DNA from: Bradyrhizobium sp. CCBAU 051011
GTDB lineage: Bacteria; Pseudomonadota; Alphaproteobacteria; Rhizobiales; Xanthobacteraceae
Reading direction: 5' to 3'
DNA: 64,000 nt
Assembly (NCBI RefSeq): GCF_009930815.1
Contig: NZ_CP022222.1
Coordinates: 6,924,501 to 6,988,500, forward strand
Below the pieces are notes generated by a model. That model saw only the letters and a program-made list of their open reading frames with translations, did no database searches and was not told where the DNA came from. This document shows positions 16,157-22,369 of this stretch, in pieces. Position numbers and translations under genes: made by a program. Every line of letters begins with the position of its first letter. Within the stretch, counting starts at the first letter, position 1.

Positions 16157-16295
16157 TGGTCTTAGCCTTGGTGATGCGGTACCCGCGCTGCTGCATCAGT
16201 TCGAGCGCAGCCCGGACTTCCATGTCGGATAGCTGGCAAAGCGGGGTGTGCGTCTGGAGCATGCGGGCAAGTTCGCCCAAGTCCTCGCCGCTCAT
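16149..16295 (-). CDS. 48-residue phage-block protein
   Basis: Begins MSGEDLGELARMLQTH, with a helical middle (LSDMEVRAALELMQQRGYRI) and a basic end. ATGA overlap with the gene before it and an eight-base overlap with the ribbon-helix-helix-like gene after it. No family is recognised. Confidence 0.5.
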   Translation of the reverse strand: MSGEDLGELARMLQTHTPLCQLSDMEVRAALELMQQRGYRITKAKTND

Positions 16296-16540
16296 TTCAT
16301 TATCACCGTTTCAGTGGGGGACAGATCGGCGTCTGGCGCGTAGATCGGCTGGCCGTCAGTGGTGCGGGCAATCTCGACCGGCATCAGCCGCGGACGCTCC
16401 AGAGCCTTGCCGGTGCGGGTGATGTGTTCGCCGCCTATCAGCCAATCGAAGACTGCTTGCTGCTCAACGACAGCCAGGCGCCCGAACGGCGTTGCCGTCG
16501 CGCACTGCCTCATCAACTCGCCTAGGTGTTTGTCAGTCAT
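16292..16540 (-). CDS. 82-residue phage-block protein, operon start
   Basis: Begins MTDKHLGELMRQCATATP and holds RLAVVEQQAVFDWLIGGEHI, then a Pro-rich stretch. It opens the tightly overlapped operon 16540-13037. The 160 bases upstream carry a GTAC-rich operator-like site (16647-16665). No family is recognised. Confidence 0.5.
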   Translation of the reverse strand: MTDKHLGELMRQCATATPFGRLAVVEQQAVFDWLIGGEHITRTGKALERPRLMPVEIARTTDGQPIYAPDADLSPTETVIMK

Positions 16541-16646
16541 GGTGCGATCCCGGTTTCAGTGTAGTGCGCCGGGGGGCACAGAGGTGCCGGGGTCGCCAAA
16601 TCAGATGCTGACAATGTAAGGCGAACCGATCTGTTTTGCCAATTGT

Positions 16647-16665
16647 TTTGTACGTAGAGATGTAC
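16647..16665. promoter_or_regulatory. GTAC-rich operator-like site, copy 1
   Basis: TTTGTACGTAGAGATGTAC is the reverse complement, with two mismatches in 19 bases, of the site at 21309-21327 before the integrase gene. It lies about 110 bases before the start of the 16540 operon. A shared repressor, activator or arm-type integrase site is possible. Confidence 0.5.
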
Positions 16666-16701
16666 GTTACGAGACTGAGCTAGACAAACAGCCCGTATTT
16701 T

Positions 16702-17373
16702 CTAGGTAACTTCAGCGTGATTGGCGGAAGATGCATCCGCCGGCTGCCCGTATTCCGCAATCAAAGCGCGGTCGATCACGCCCATCACTTCATCAAGCAC
16801 TGCATCAGGTGAGCGCTGATCCGCTCTCGGCACCCGCTCCTTGATCATGTTCACAAGGCGAACGAGAATCTCGGGATCGACACGAGCAGGCAATGGGCCG
16901 GGATCATAGGTGATCTGTGCAGGCGGTGGCGCCTGTCCGTGCCTTGGATCGATAATCACCCGCTCGATCTTCTGCCAGGATACCGTCAGGTTCTTGGACT
17001 CGCTGTCATCCGCTGGCTTGTCGCCATAGGTGCGCGGCGCATACTTCCCCACCAGCCATTTGATGTTGTCGGTCTGCAGCCGGGCCCGCTGCACTCTCGC
17101 GTGGTCCGCAACCGCCTTGCCGTTCTCAATGAAGAAGTCGCCGGCATCGTCAAACGAGACCTCAATAACCCTCTCTGCCCAGAAGTCAGCCCAAGCCAAC
17201 CTCGCGCGCGCGTAATCGTTCTTTAGGTCTTCACGGCCATTCATCCACCTGTAGAACGTCAACCTGCTTGGCATCCCCTCTTCTCGACAGATGCCAGTCA
17301 ACATCTCTCCATCCATGATCCGTTGCAGAATCTGGTTCGCGATCTCTTTTGAGTATTCAGACGGTTTAGCCAT
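16702..17373 (-). CDS. terminase small-subunit-like protein
   Basis: A 223-residue protein. The N-terminal helix-turn-helix ILQRIMDGEMLTGICREEG, then MPSRLTFYRWMNGREDL, followed by YARARLAWADFWAERVIEV, is the pattern of Sf6-type terminase small subunits, which recognise packaging sites. The segment VQRARLQTDNIKWLVGKYAP is also typical. The C-terminal part (LVRLVNMIKERVPRA onward) is less familiar. No large terminase gene follows. This is a hallmark of a stripped prophage or of a satellite redirecting a helper's packaging. Confidence 0.72.
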   Translation of the reverse strand: MAKPSEYSKEIANQILQRIMDGEMLTGICREEGMPSRLTFYRWMNGREDLKNDYARARLAWADFWAERVIEVSFDDAGDFFIENGKAVADHARVQRARLQTDNIKWLVGKYAPRTYGDKPADDSESKNLTVSWQKIERVIIDPRHGQAPPPAQITYDPGPLPARVDPEILVRLVNMIKERVPRADQRSPDAVLDEVMGVIDRALIAEYGQPADASSANHAEVT

Positions 17374-17403
17374 TGGTTCCTGGTCTCTTGATCTTCAGAC
17401 CTC

Positions 17404-17457
17404 GGTAACACCGGTAACAGGGGTAACTCTGGTCACAGCGGTAACACCGGTAACTTT
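17404..17457. repeat. six tandem 9-bp GGTAACnnn units
   Basis: Six back-to-back units on the + strand: GGTAACACC, GGTAACAGG, GGTAACTCT, GGTCACAGC, GGTAACACC, GGTAACTTT. They end one base before the stop of the ATPase gene. Related units in the opposite orientation occur inside that gene at 17800-17826 and 17716-17733. Iterons or decayed coding repeats (Val-Thr or Gly-Asn-Thr) are both possible. Confidence 0.85.
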
Positions 17458-18819
17458 TCATTCTCCAGCGTCGGCGTTCCGCTCCTCATAGTCGGCAATC
17501 CATCTGTCGATGCAGTAGCGGTGCAGGTGTCGCCGGTAGCCGCCGTGGTGAACCTCCAGGGTCTCGCCGCGCTTCCAGCAGTGATCGCATTTGTGTCGAT
17601 TGCTGATGACCTCGGAGACGTCGACGCCCAGCTCTTCCGGTGTGAACTGGGAGCGCAACAGGGCAGCGGCCTGCCTGGCAGGCTTGCCATCGATCCAGAC
17701 GTGGGGCTCGTCGATAAAGTTACCGGTGTTACCGGCCTCCTCGAGATCAGTAACAGGCTCGTCGGGAATTTCTGCTGTCGCAGCAATGGTGTTCGATCGG
17801 GTGTTACCGGTGTGACCACTGTTACCGGGGGGCATGGGCTCAAGCCAGTAGCGGCTCTTACCGACCTTATGCACCTCGCCCGCCTTCGCCATTTTGCCAA
17901 GCAGACGCTGGACGCTGACACGAGGCTTGCCGGTTGCGGCAACGATCTCGGCCGGTGTCATTGGATCGCCGTGATCCTGAAGCGCGGCAATGATCTGCGA
18001 TCGCTCGTCCGACCGCCGGACCTCAGCAGCCTCGCCCAGGATCGTCCAGAAACCGCCCGCGAAGAGGAGCGCGGTTTCCTTCTCGTCGACGTCGCGCCCG
18101 CGGACGTACAGCGTCTTGCCGTTCTGGTTGGCGTCGAGAACGAGCGTCGTATCGGCACAGGCGCTCAGTCCGTTTGATCCGCTCAGCGCCTCCAGCGGGT
18201 CGTCCGCGCCGCCCTTCTTGGTGTGGTGCAGGCCAAGAACCGCTATCCCATGCTCCGTTGCCCACTTCTGCAACGGCGCCCAAGTGGAATAGTCGCTCTC
18301 GTAGGCATTCTGGTTCCTGTTGCCCGGCGGTTTGATCCGCTGCAGCACGTCGATCACAACCAACCGTGGCGCCGGCACCTCCAGACGCCACCTGTCCAGC
18401 AACTCAAGCAAGCCACCGTCGAGGCGCAGCGGTTCCGTCGCCCATTCCAACCGAGAAAGGTCCGGCCGGTCTCGCTCATTCGGGAATAGTGTCTTGATGC
18501 GGCTCTGGATCCGGCGTTCGCCGTTCTCCAGGTCGATATACAGGACGTCGCCCTGCTCGCACATGATGGAGCCCATCGCGACGCCGCCGGTCGCAACAGC
18601 GAGTGCCATGTCAATGGCAAGCCAGGTCTTGCCGAGCTTCTGCCGCCCCGCAAGAACCAGAAACCCTTCGCTGAGATAGCCCGGCACCACCCATTTGAGA
18701 GGGTCGAATGTTCGGGCCATCAGCTCGACGGTGTTTGTTCGCCGGAGCCGTTCCGGCGTCGACGCCCTCGCATCAAGTCGCAGGATCTGCGCGTCGAGTT
18801 GGCGGTTGCTTTCCATCAC
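17458..18819 (-). CDS. RecA-fold ATPase, RepA/AAA_25-like, with C-terminal Cys/His motif
   Basis: A 453-residue ATPase. Walker A GRQKLGKT is at residues 58-65 and a Walker B-like LVVIDVLQR near 155. LGLHHTKKGG and DTTLVLDAN match the hexameric RepA/DnaB-like group used for phage and plasmid replication. Residues 280-330 look like a winged helix (SDERSQIIAALQDHGD, then TPAEIVAATG). The C-terminus carries CDHC, HHGGYRRHLHRYC, a zinc or HNH-like cluster. A helicase-loader role in island replication is likely. ATG 18819 overlaps the previous stop. Confidence 0.75.
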   Translation of the reverse strand: MMESNRQLDAQILRLDARASTPERLRRTNTVELMARTFDPLKWVVPGYLSEGFLVLAGRQKLGKTWLAIDMALAVATGGVAMGSIMCEQGDVLYIDLENGERRIQSRIKTLFPNERDRPDLSRLEWATEPLRLDGGLLELLDRWRLEVPAPRLVVIDVLQRIKPPGNRNQNAYESDYSTWAPLQKWATEHGIAVLGLHHTKKGGADDPLEALSGSNGLSACADTTLVLDANQNGKTLYVRGRDVDEKETALLFAGGFWTILGEAAEVRRSDERSQIIAALQDHGDPMTPAEIVAATGKPRVSVQRLLGKMAKAGEVHKVGKSRYWLEPMPPGNSGHTGNTRSNTIAATAEIPDEPVTDLEEAGNTGNFIDEPHVWIDGKPARQAAALLRSQFTPEELGVDVSEVISNRHKCDHCWKRGETLEVHHGGYRRHLHRYCIDRWIADYEERNADAGE

Positions 18820-19127
18820 AGCTTCCAGCCCCTCGCAATGAACGTTGCATTGACTTCGGGCGGTAGACAGCCGGGCGCTACTTCCTCAGTCCATCGAACT
18901 GCGGTTTGCGGATCAATCGATCCATTCGCCAAGGCTACCCCGTGAAAGGCCACCTCCTCACGAATGAGTTCGAGTCGCTTGCAGACAGTGCGGAGAGCTG
19001 CCAACACGAACTCGCGCTGTTGGTCTGGCGGGGCGTGACCTGCGTCGGTATTGTTCTGCTCATTGCGCCCTCCATGCTCGAATGCGGGAGGGTGTCCGCT
19101 TACGGAAACGGTCGCCGATCGGTTCAT
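18816..19127 (-). CDS. phage-block hypothetical protein, about 103 residues
   Basis: ATG 19127 (MNRSATVSVSGHPP) is chosen because the conserved-looking part begins after it; an upstream start would lie deep in the preceding gene. The C-terminal half is helical: REFVLAALRTVCKRLELIRE, then ALANGSIDPQTAVRWTEE. It overlaps the 19060 gene by 68 bases in another frame and the ATPase start by four. No function is recognised. Confidence 0.5.
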   Translation of the reverse strand: MNRSATVSVSGHPPAFEHGGRNEQNNTDAGHAPPDQQREFVLAALRTVCKRLELIREEVAFHGVALANGSIDPQTAVRWTEEVAPGCLPPEVNATFIARGWKL

Positions 19128-19269
19128 GCACAACGATATAGCCGCGACCAAATACACTGCGGGCCAAGGCTTGCACGAAGTCGGAAGAGGTCTTATTGTC
19201 CGAGCTGTCCGCCAAGACATGCTCTGGAATCGGCCCGCCGCTCAGGTGGGCCTTTTCTTTGGTGGGCAT
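19060..19269 (-). CDS. phage-block hypothetical protein, 69 residues
   Basis: Begins MPTKEKAHLSGGPIPEHVL and contains SSDFVQALARSVFGRGYIVV, then a basic C-terminus. It lies directly after the AlpA-like gene (five bases apart). No family is recognised. Its reading frame is open over its whole length although the 18816 gene overlaps it. Confidence 0.5.
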   Translation of the reverse strand: MPTKEKAHLSGGPIPEHVLADSSDNKTSSDFVQALARSVFGRGYIVVHEPIGDRFRKRTPSRIRAWRAQ

Positions 19270-19274
19270 GAGGG

Positions 19275-19475
19275 TTACGCGGCCTCCAAAGCAGCAGCCA
19301 CAGCGGCCTTCTGGAACGCCTCGACCTCATCCTCAAACCAAACCACGGCGCGCGCGTCGGGATCGAGTTTCGTCCCCTTCGGGAATTTGCCGTCAGCGAT
19401 CTTTGCGTAGAGCGTCGGCTTCGCCCATCCGGTGGCAGCAAGCACCGCGGGCAGTCGCATTACCTTCCGAACCAT
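19275..19475 (-). CDS. AlpA-family transcriptional regulator
   Basis: A 66-residue MerR-like helix-turn-helix protein. MRLPAVLAATGWAKPTLYAK and IADGKFPKGTKLDPDARAVV show the two-helix DNA-binding unit and the usual AlpA wing, then WFEDEVEAF. AlpA proteins activate excision or early genes of prophages and of phage-inducible islands. Its place two genes after the integrase is typical of such elements. Confidence 0.85.
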   Translation of the reverse strand: MVRKVMRLPAVLAATGWAKPTLYAKIADGKFPKGTKLDPDARAVVWFEDEVEAFQKAAVAAALEAA

Positions 19476-19558
19476 TGTCTGATCTCCTAAGGCCGTAATG
19501 GCCTAGGAGCAAATCAATCATAATGCCGGAATCGGCCCCCGAAACAATTGGGGGGAGA

Positions 19559-20014
19559 TCAAACCTTCCGAGCGGCATGCGCGACGACGCGCCTGTAATG
19601 GTCCCAGCATTCGTCCGCTTTGTTTGGCGTGATGGCTATTCCGAATGTGCCCTCGCACCAAGCTGCTGCCTTTTCCAAAATGACCTTCTTCGCCCCATAT
19701 GGGCGCTGCGTCGGCAGTGACATACCGCGGCGCGCCTGCTCTGGGTTCTCCGGGTCGATGATCTCGTTGATGCTCTCGTGAATATCATCGAGCGCTTCCC
19801 GACTGCGCCTGCGCAGTAGAACCGGGATCATCTGAGCGCGCTCTTGTTCCGCTGCAATCATGCGCCCTTCTGGAGTAGCGTTGTGGCGTTCAATGGCTTG
19901 GTCTTCTGCTTCCGCGAGCCAAAGATTTTCGCAGTGCTCGCCCACCAAGAGGGCTCGCGCGTCCTCCAAGACCGGCTTGCGCCCTTGTCCTCTGCCGGCA
20001 CCACCGCGGCTCAT
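19559..20014 (-). CDS. integrase-associated hypothetical protein
   Basis: A 151-residue soluble protein beginning MSRGGAGRGQGRKPVLED, coupled by an ATGA overlap to the integrase stop. The basic N-terminus is followed by helices (AEQERAQMIPVLLRRRS, then EALDDIHESINEIID) and a final helix-rich block ADECWDHYRRVVAHAARKV. Proteins of this layout often follow integrases in rhizobial islands. A role in excision or DNA binding is possible but unproven. Confidence 0.65.
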   Translation of the reverse strand: MSRGGAGRGQGRKPVLEDARALLVGEHCENLWLAEAEDQAIERHNATPEGRMIAAEQERAQMIPVLLRRRSREALDDIHESINEIIDPENPEQARRGMSLPTQRPYGAKKVILEKAAAWCEGTFGIAITPNKADECWDHYRRVVAHAARKV

Positions 20015-21294
20015 TTCCGCGCCCCGATCTTGACGACGTTGCTGCCGCCAACCGTCTTGCCGGTGCAGTAGGCAGCCCAATCCGCCATCAGCCGGCGTCG
20101 CTTCTCCAGCATGTCGCCGCGGTGGTAGGCAGCCTTGACCTTATCCTTGATGGTGTGCGCCAGTGCCATTTCGGAGAGTTCGTCTCCGTAGGCGGTTTGC
20201 TCCATGCACCAATCTTTGAAGGTAGACCGAAAGCCGTGAACGGTCGCCACGTCCGGCGCATAGCCCATGCCCTTCAGCAATTCGGACATGGCAGCGTTTG
20301 ACAGGCCGGCGTCGGCCTTCCCGCCCGGGAAAAGGTAGTCCCCTTCGGTCGGCACCGCTTCAAGCGCGGCCAGGGCCTGCTTTGTGAGCGGGACGACGTG
20401 ATCTCGCTTGCGGGCGCCCTTCTTGCCCTTCACCCGCGCCGCCGGGATCGTCCAAAGCTTTTCGTCCTTGTCGATCTCCTTCCATTTGCCGCCGATCGTG
20501 TCACCCGTGCGGGCTGCGGTCAGGATGGTGTATTCAAGCGCCCGGGCGCTAACGCCTTCCTTGGCCCGAAGCTTCGCCATGAACGCTGGCATGTCGCTGT
20601 AGGGCAATGCGGCGTGGTGCTCCACGGGGGCCACCTGAGACCGCGCTGGCAGGAGCTGGTCAAGATGCCCGCGCCAGGTCGCCGGGTTCTCGCCATTGCG
20701 GTAGCCGCGGGCCTTTGCGTAGGACAGAACCGTTTCGATCCTGCCGCGAGTCCGCAAAGCCGTTTCGGTTTTGATGTTCCAGAGCGTTCCCTGACGCCCG
20801 TTCTTTTCGGTCCGCTGCTCTAGCACCTTCATGACCAGACCAACGTCGATCGCTGCTACCGGAAGATGGCCCAAGAAGGGATACGCATATGTCTCCAGGG
20901 TCGATGCCCACTGACCGGCGTGCTTGTCACTTTTCCAGCCTGACTTGTTCGCCTCAATGTAACGCTCTGCGCATTCCTTGAACGTTAGAGCCTTGGCCCT
21001 CTCTACCGCCTGCTCGGCCTTGCGGGCTTTCCGCTCCTCAATGGGGTCGACACCGTCCACAACGAGCCCGTAGGCTGCGTCCCGCTTCTTGCGGGCATCC
21101 TTGAGGCTGACCAGCTCGAAGTCCCCCAGGCCCATCTTACGGGCGCGGCCGGCCATCATGTAACGGAAGACCCAGGCCTTGGTCTTGAAGTCGCTGACCT
21201 GCAGATAGAGGCCTCCACCATCGCCATAAAGACCCGGCTTAAGGTCCTCTTTCTCCGTGAATTTCACCGAAAGCTTGTTGGTGGGCCGCGCCAT
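20011..21294 (-). CDS. int: tyrosine recombinase integrase, P4/DUF4102 type
   Basis: A 427-residue integrase for site-specific integration and excision. The N-terminal arm-binding domain (GGGLYLQVSDFKTKAWVFRY) is of the DUF4102 type. The catalytic residues are in place: Arg262 in TAARTGDT, His353-x-x-Arg356 in VHGFRSTF, His380 in LAHTIKD, and Tyr390 in AAYHRGD. It lies about 150 bases from the right attachment repeat. P4-type integrases usually use tRNA 3' ends, in keeping with the tRNA-Ser repeat. Confidence 0.95.
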   Translation of the reverse strand: MARPTNKLSVKFTEKEDLKPGLYGDGGGLYLQVSDFKTKAWVFRYMMAGRARKMGLGDFELVSLKDARKKRDAAYGLVVDGVDPIEERKARKAEQAVERAKALTFKECAERYIEANKSGWKSDKHAGQWASTLETYAYPFLGHLPVAAIDVGLVMKVLEQRTEKNGRQGTLWNIKTETALRTRGRIETVLSYAKARGYRNGENPATWRGHLDQLLPARSQVAPVEHHAALPYSDMPAFMAKLRAKEGVSARALEYTILTAARTGDTIGGKWKEIDKDEKLWTIPAARVKGKKGARKRDHVVPLTKQALAALEAVPTEGDYLFPGGKADAGLSNAAMSELLKGMGYAPDVATVHGFRSTFKDWCMEQTAYGDELSEMALAHTIKDKVKAAYHRGDMLEKRRRLMADWAAYCTGKTVGGSNVVKIGARK

Positions 21295-21308
21295 CGCATT
21301 CCCCCTAT

Positions 21309-21327
21309 GTACGACTCTACGTACAAA
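21309..21327. promoter_or_regulatory. GTAC-rich operator-like site, copy 2
   Basis: GTACGACTCTACGTACAAA lies 15 bases before the integrase ATG. TGTACG and CGTACA around its centre make an inverted repeat. The site pairs with 16647-16665 in the opposite orientation. Position fits an operator over the integrase promoter, or an integrase arm site. Confidence 0.55.
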
Positions 21328-21384
21328 TATGCGCTAGCTTTCACGGGATGGCAATAGCCCTTGCTGGACTATCCAGACATAAAA

Positions 21385-21406
21385 AAGCCCCGTAGAATCG
21401 GGGTTT
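21385..21406 (-). terminator. stem-loop at the right end of the island
   Basis: AAGCCCCG and CGGGGTTT form an 8-bp stem (one G-T pair) with a six-base loop. Read on the minus strand it is followed by six T residues. It would stop leftward transcripts from the chromosome before they reach the integrase gene. Confidence 0.65.
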
Positions 21407-21447
21407 CTTGGACTCTATGAGACGAGGCGAGACATGAAAACTACGGA

Positions 21448-21461
21448 CACCCCTTCCGCCA
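21448..21461 (+). repeat. attR core
   Basis: CACCCCTTCCGCCA, identical to the last 14 bases of tRNA-Ser at 4114-4127. Bases either side differ. It marks the right end of the island about 150 bases upstream of the integrase start. Confidence 0.85.
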
Positions 21462-21608
21462 ATTTGGCTAAATTACCGAAATTTCTGACCAATTCAGTCT
21501 TCTTACCCACACATCTGCCCACCCAGGTTCGCCAGCGGCGACTACCCCGAAGCAAGTAAATGCTGGTGTCGAGCGAACCTCTCGTATTCAAGCCGCGACG
21601 GAGTGATC

Positions 21609-21701
21609 ATGGACACTCTCCTCATCGGCGCAGCGATCATCATCGCGCTCTATATCGCGCTCCGTCTGGTGCTGCGGTTCTACTTCCCGCCGGATACTTG
21701 A
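21609..21701 (+). CDS. 30-residue membrane protein, chromosome-side copy
   Basis: Relative of the 4321-4413 product: same length, one hydrophobic helix (LLIGAAIIIALYIALRL), then basic residues and YFPPDT. GGAG lies eight bases before the ATG. It sits about 150 bases beyond the right attachment site, so it was probably the neighbour of tRNA-Ser before integration. Its 3' end overlaps that of the convergent 21680 gene. Confidence 0.72.
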   Translation: MDTLLIGAAIIIALYIALRLVLRFYFPPDT

Positions 21702-21955
21702 CCTTGAGTAGAGAGGCTAACCCCGCTTTCGATCTCACCCTCGCCGGAAGTAGCAACTATCAAGAGTGGCGAATGGATATTGTCCGGCTCGCCACGTTCG
21801 TTGACCCACCAACGACTTCTCAGGATGAGGCTCTCAACGAGGTATGGGTAGTTCCCGGTTCGGACATTGGCAGGAGGCTCGATCACACGAGCGGCGATGC
21901 CGGGAAACGTGAGTCGGTAGACCTTCCCGATCTTTAGGCTTGATCCGCGCCGCAT
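21680..21955 (-). CDS. conserved-looking hypothetical protein, 91 residues
   Basis: ATG 21955 (MRRGSSLKIGKVYRLTF) is chosen because GGAGGAG lies six bases before it. The protein looks like a small beta-barrel (VYRLTFPGIAARVIEPPANV, then VESLILRSRWWVNERGEPDN) with a polar tail. No family is named. It overlaps the tail of the 21609 gene by 22 bases. Confidence 0.6.
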   Translation of the reverse strand: MRRGSSLKIGKVYRLTFPGIAARVIEPPANVRTGNYPYLVESLILRSRWWVNERGEPDNIHSPLLIVATSGEGEIESGVSLSTQGQVSGGK

Positions 21956-22112
21956 CCAGCTCTCCTCCGTCCTCGCATTTTTCAGCACGCATCTGAACTC
22001 GGTACCTTAACAATAGTTACGAGGGAGAATGGTTAAGAGAGGGTTAATTTGGCCACCAAGCGAGACCTTTCCCTCTTCCGGTCGACATGCACCGAGGCCT
22101 TCCCATTCGGGT

Positions 22113-22160
22113 CACCCACTGGAATGGTCTGTTCAGGCTGCGGGTGATTCTTGGCAGAAA
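22113..22160. repeat. leader repeat, copy C, outside the island
   Basis: CACCCACTGGAATGG, then TTCAGGCTG, then GGTGATTCTTGGCAGAA match the central part of copies A and B (7883-7990, 10167-10260). It lies just beyond fixS, on the chromosome side. No gene follows. Confidence 0.55.
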
Positions 22161-22183
22161 CAAGCGCCAGCGAGCCCGAGCAC

Positions 22184-22369
22184 CTAATGACGCCCGCTCA
22201 CCGTCGAAGACGCCGTCTCCTCCGAAACTGGCTCATCATCGGCAATCGCGCGCCACCCTGCCCCCTCCAAGTCGTCGTACTGGCCGTTCTTGAGCGACCA
22301 GAGAAAACCCGCCAGGCCGAGGGCGCCGAGCGTGAGTGCGAGCGGCACGAGAAATACCAGGACTTCCAT
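22184..22369 (-). CDS. fixS: cbb3 oxidase assembly protein FixS/CcoS
   Basis: A 61-residue single-span membrane protein beginning MEVLVFLVPLALTLGALGL, then GFLWSLKNGQYDDLEG, the CcoS signature with the conserved D-D-x-E after the helix. CcoS is needed for maturation of cbb3 oxidase. ATG overlaps the fixI stop by one base, so translation is coupled. It ends the fixGHIS operon. Confidence 0.9.
   Translation of the reverse strand: MEVLVFLVPLALTLGALGLAGFLWSLKNGQYDDLEGAGWRAIADDEPVSEETASSTVSGRH

Larger units (their letters stand above)
4114..21461. mobile_element. integrated genomic island in tRNA-Ser
   Basis: About 17.3 kb bounded by the 14-bp direct repeat at 4114-4127 and 21448-21461. A tyrosine recombinase gene (20011-21294) starts about 150 bases from the right repeat and reads inward. 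The left half holds small orphan genes, pseudogenes and an IS; the right half holds a leftward phage-like block. Integrase sits at the end away from the tRNA, which is less usual than tRNA-adjacent integrases but possible. The left half could also have accreted separately. Confidence 0.82.
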
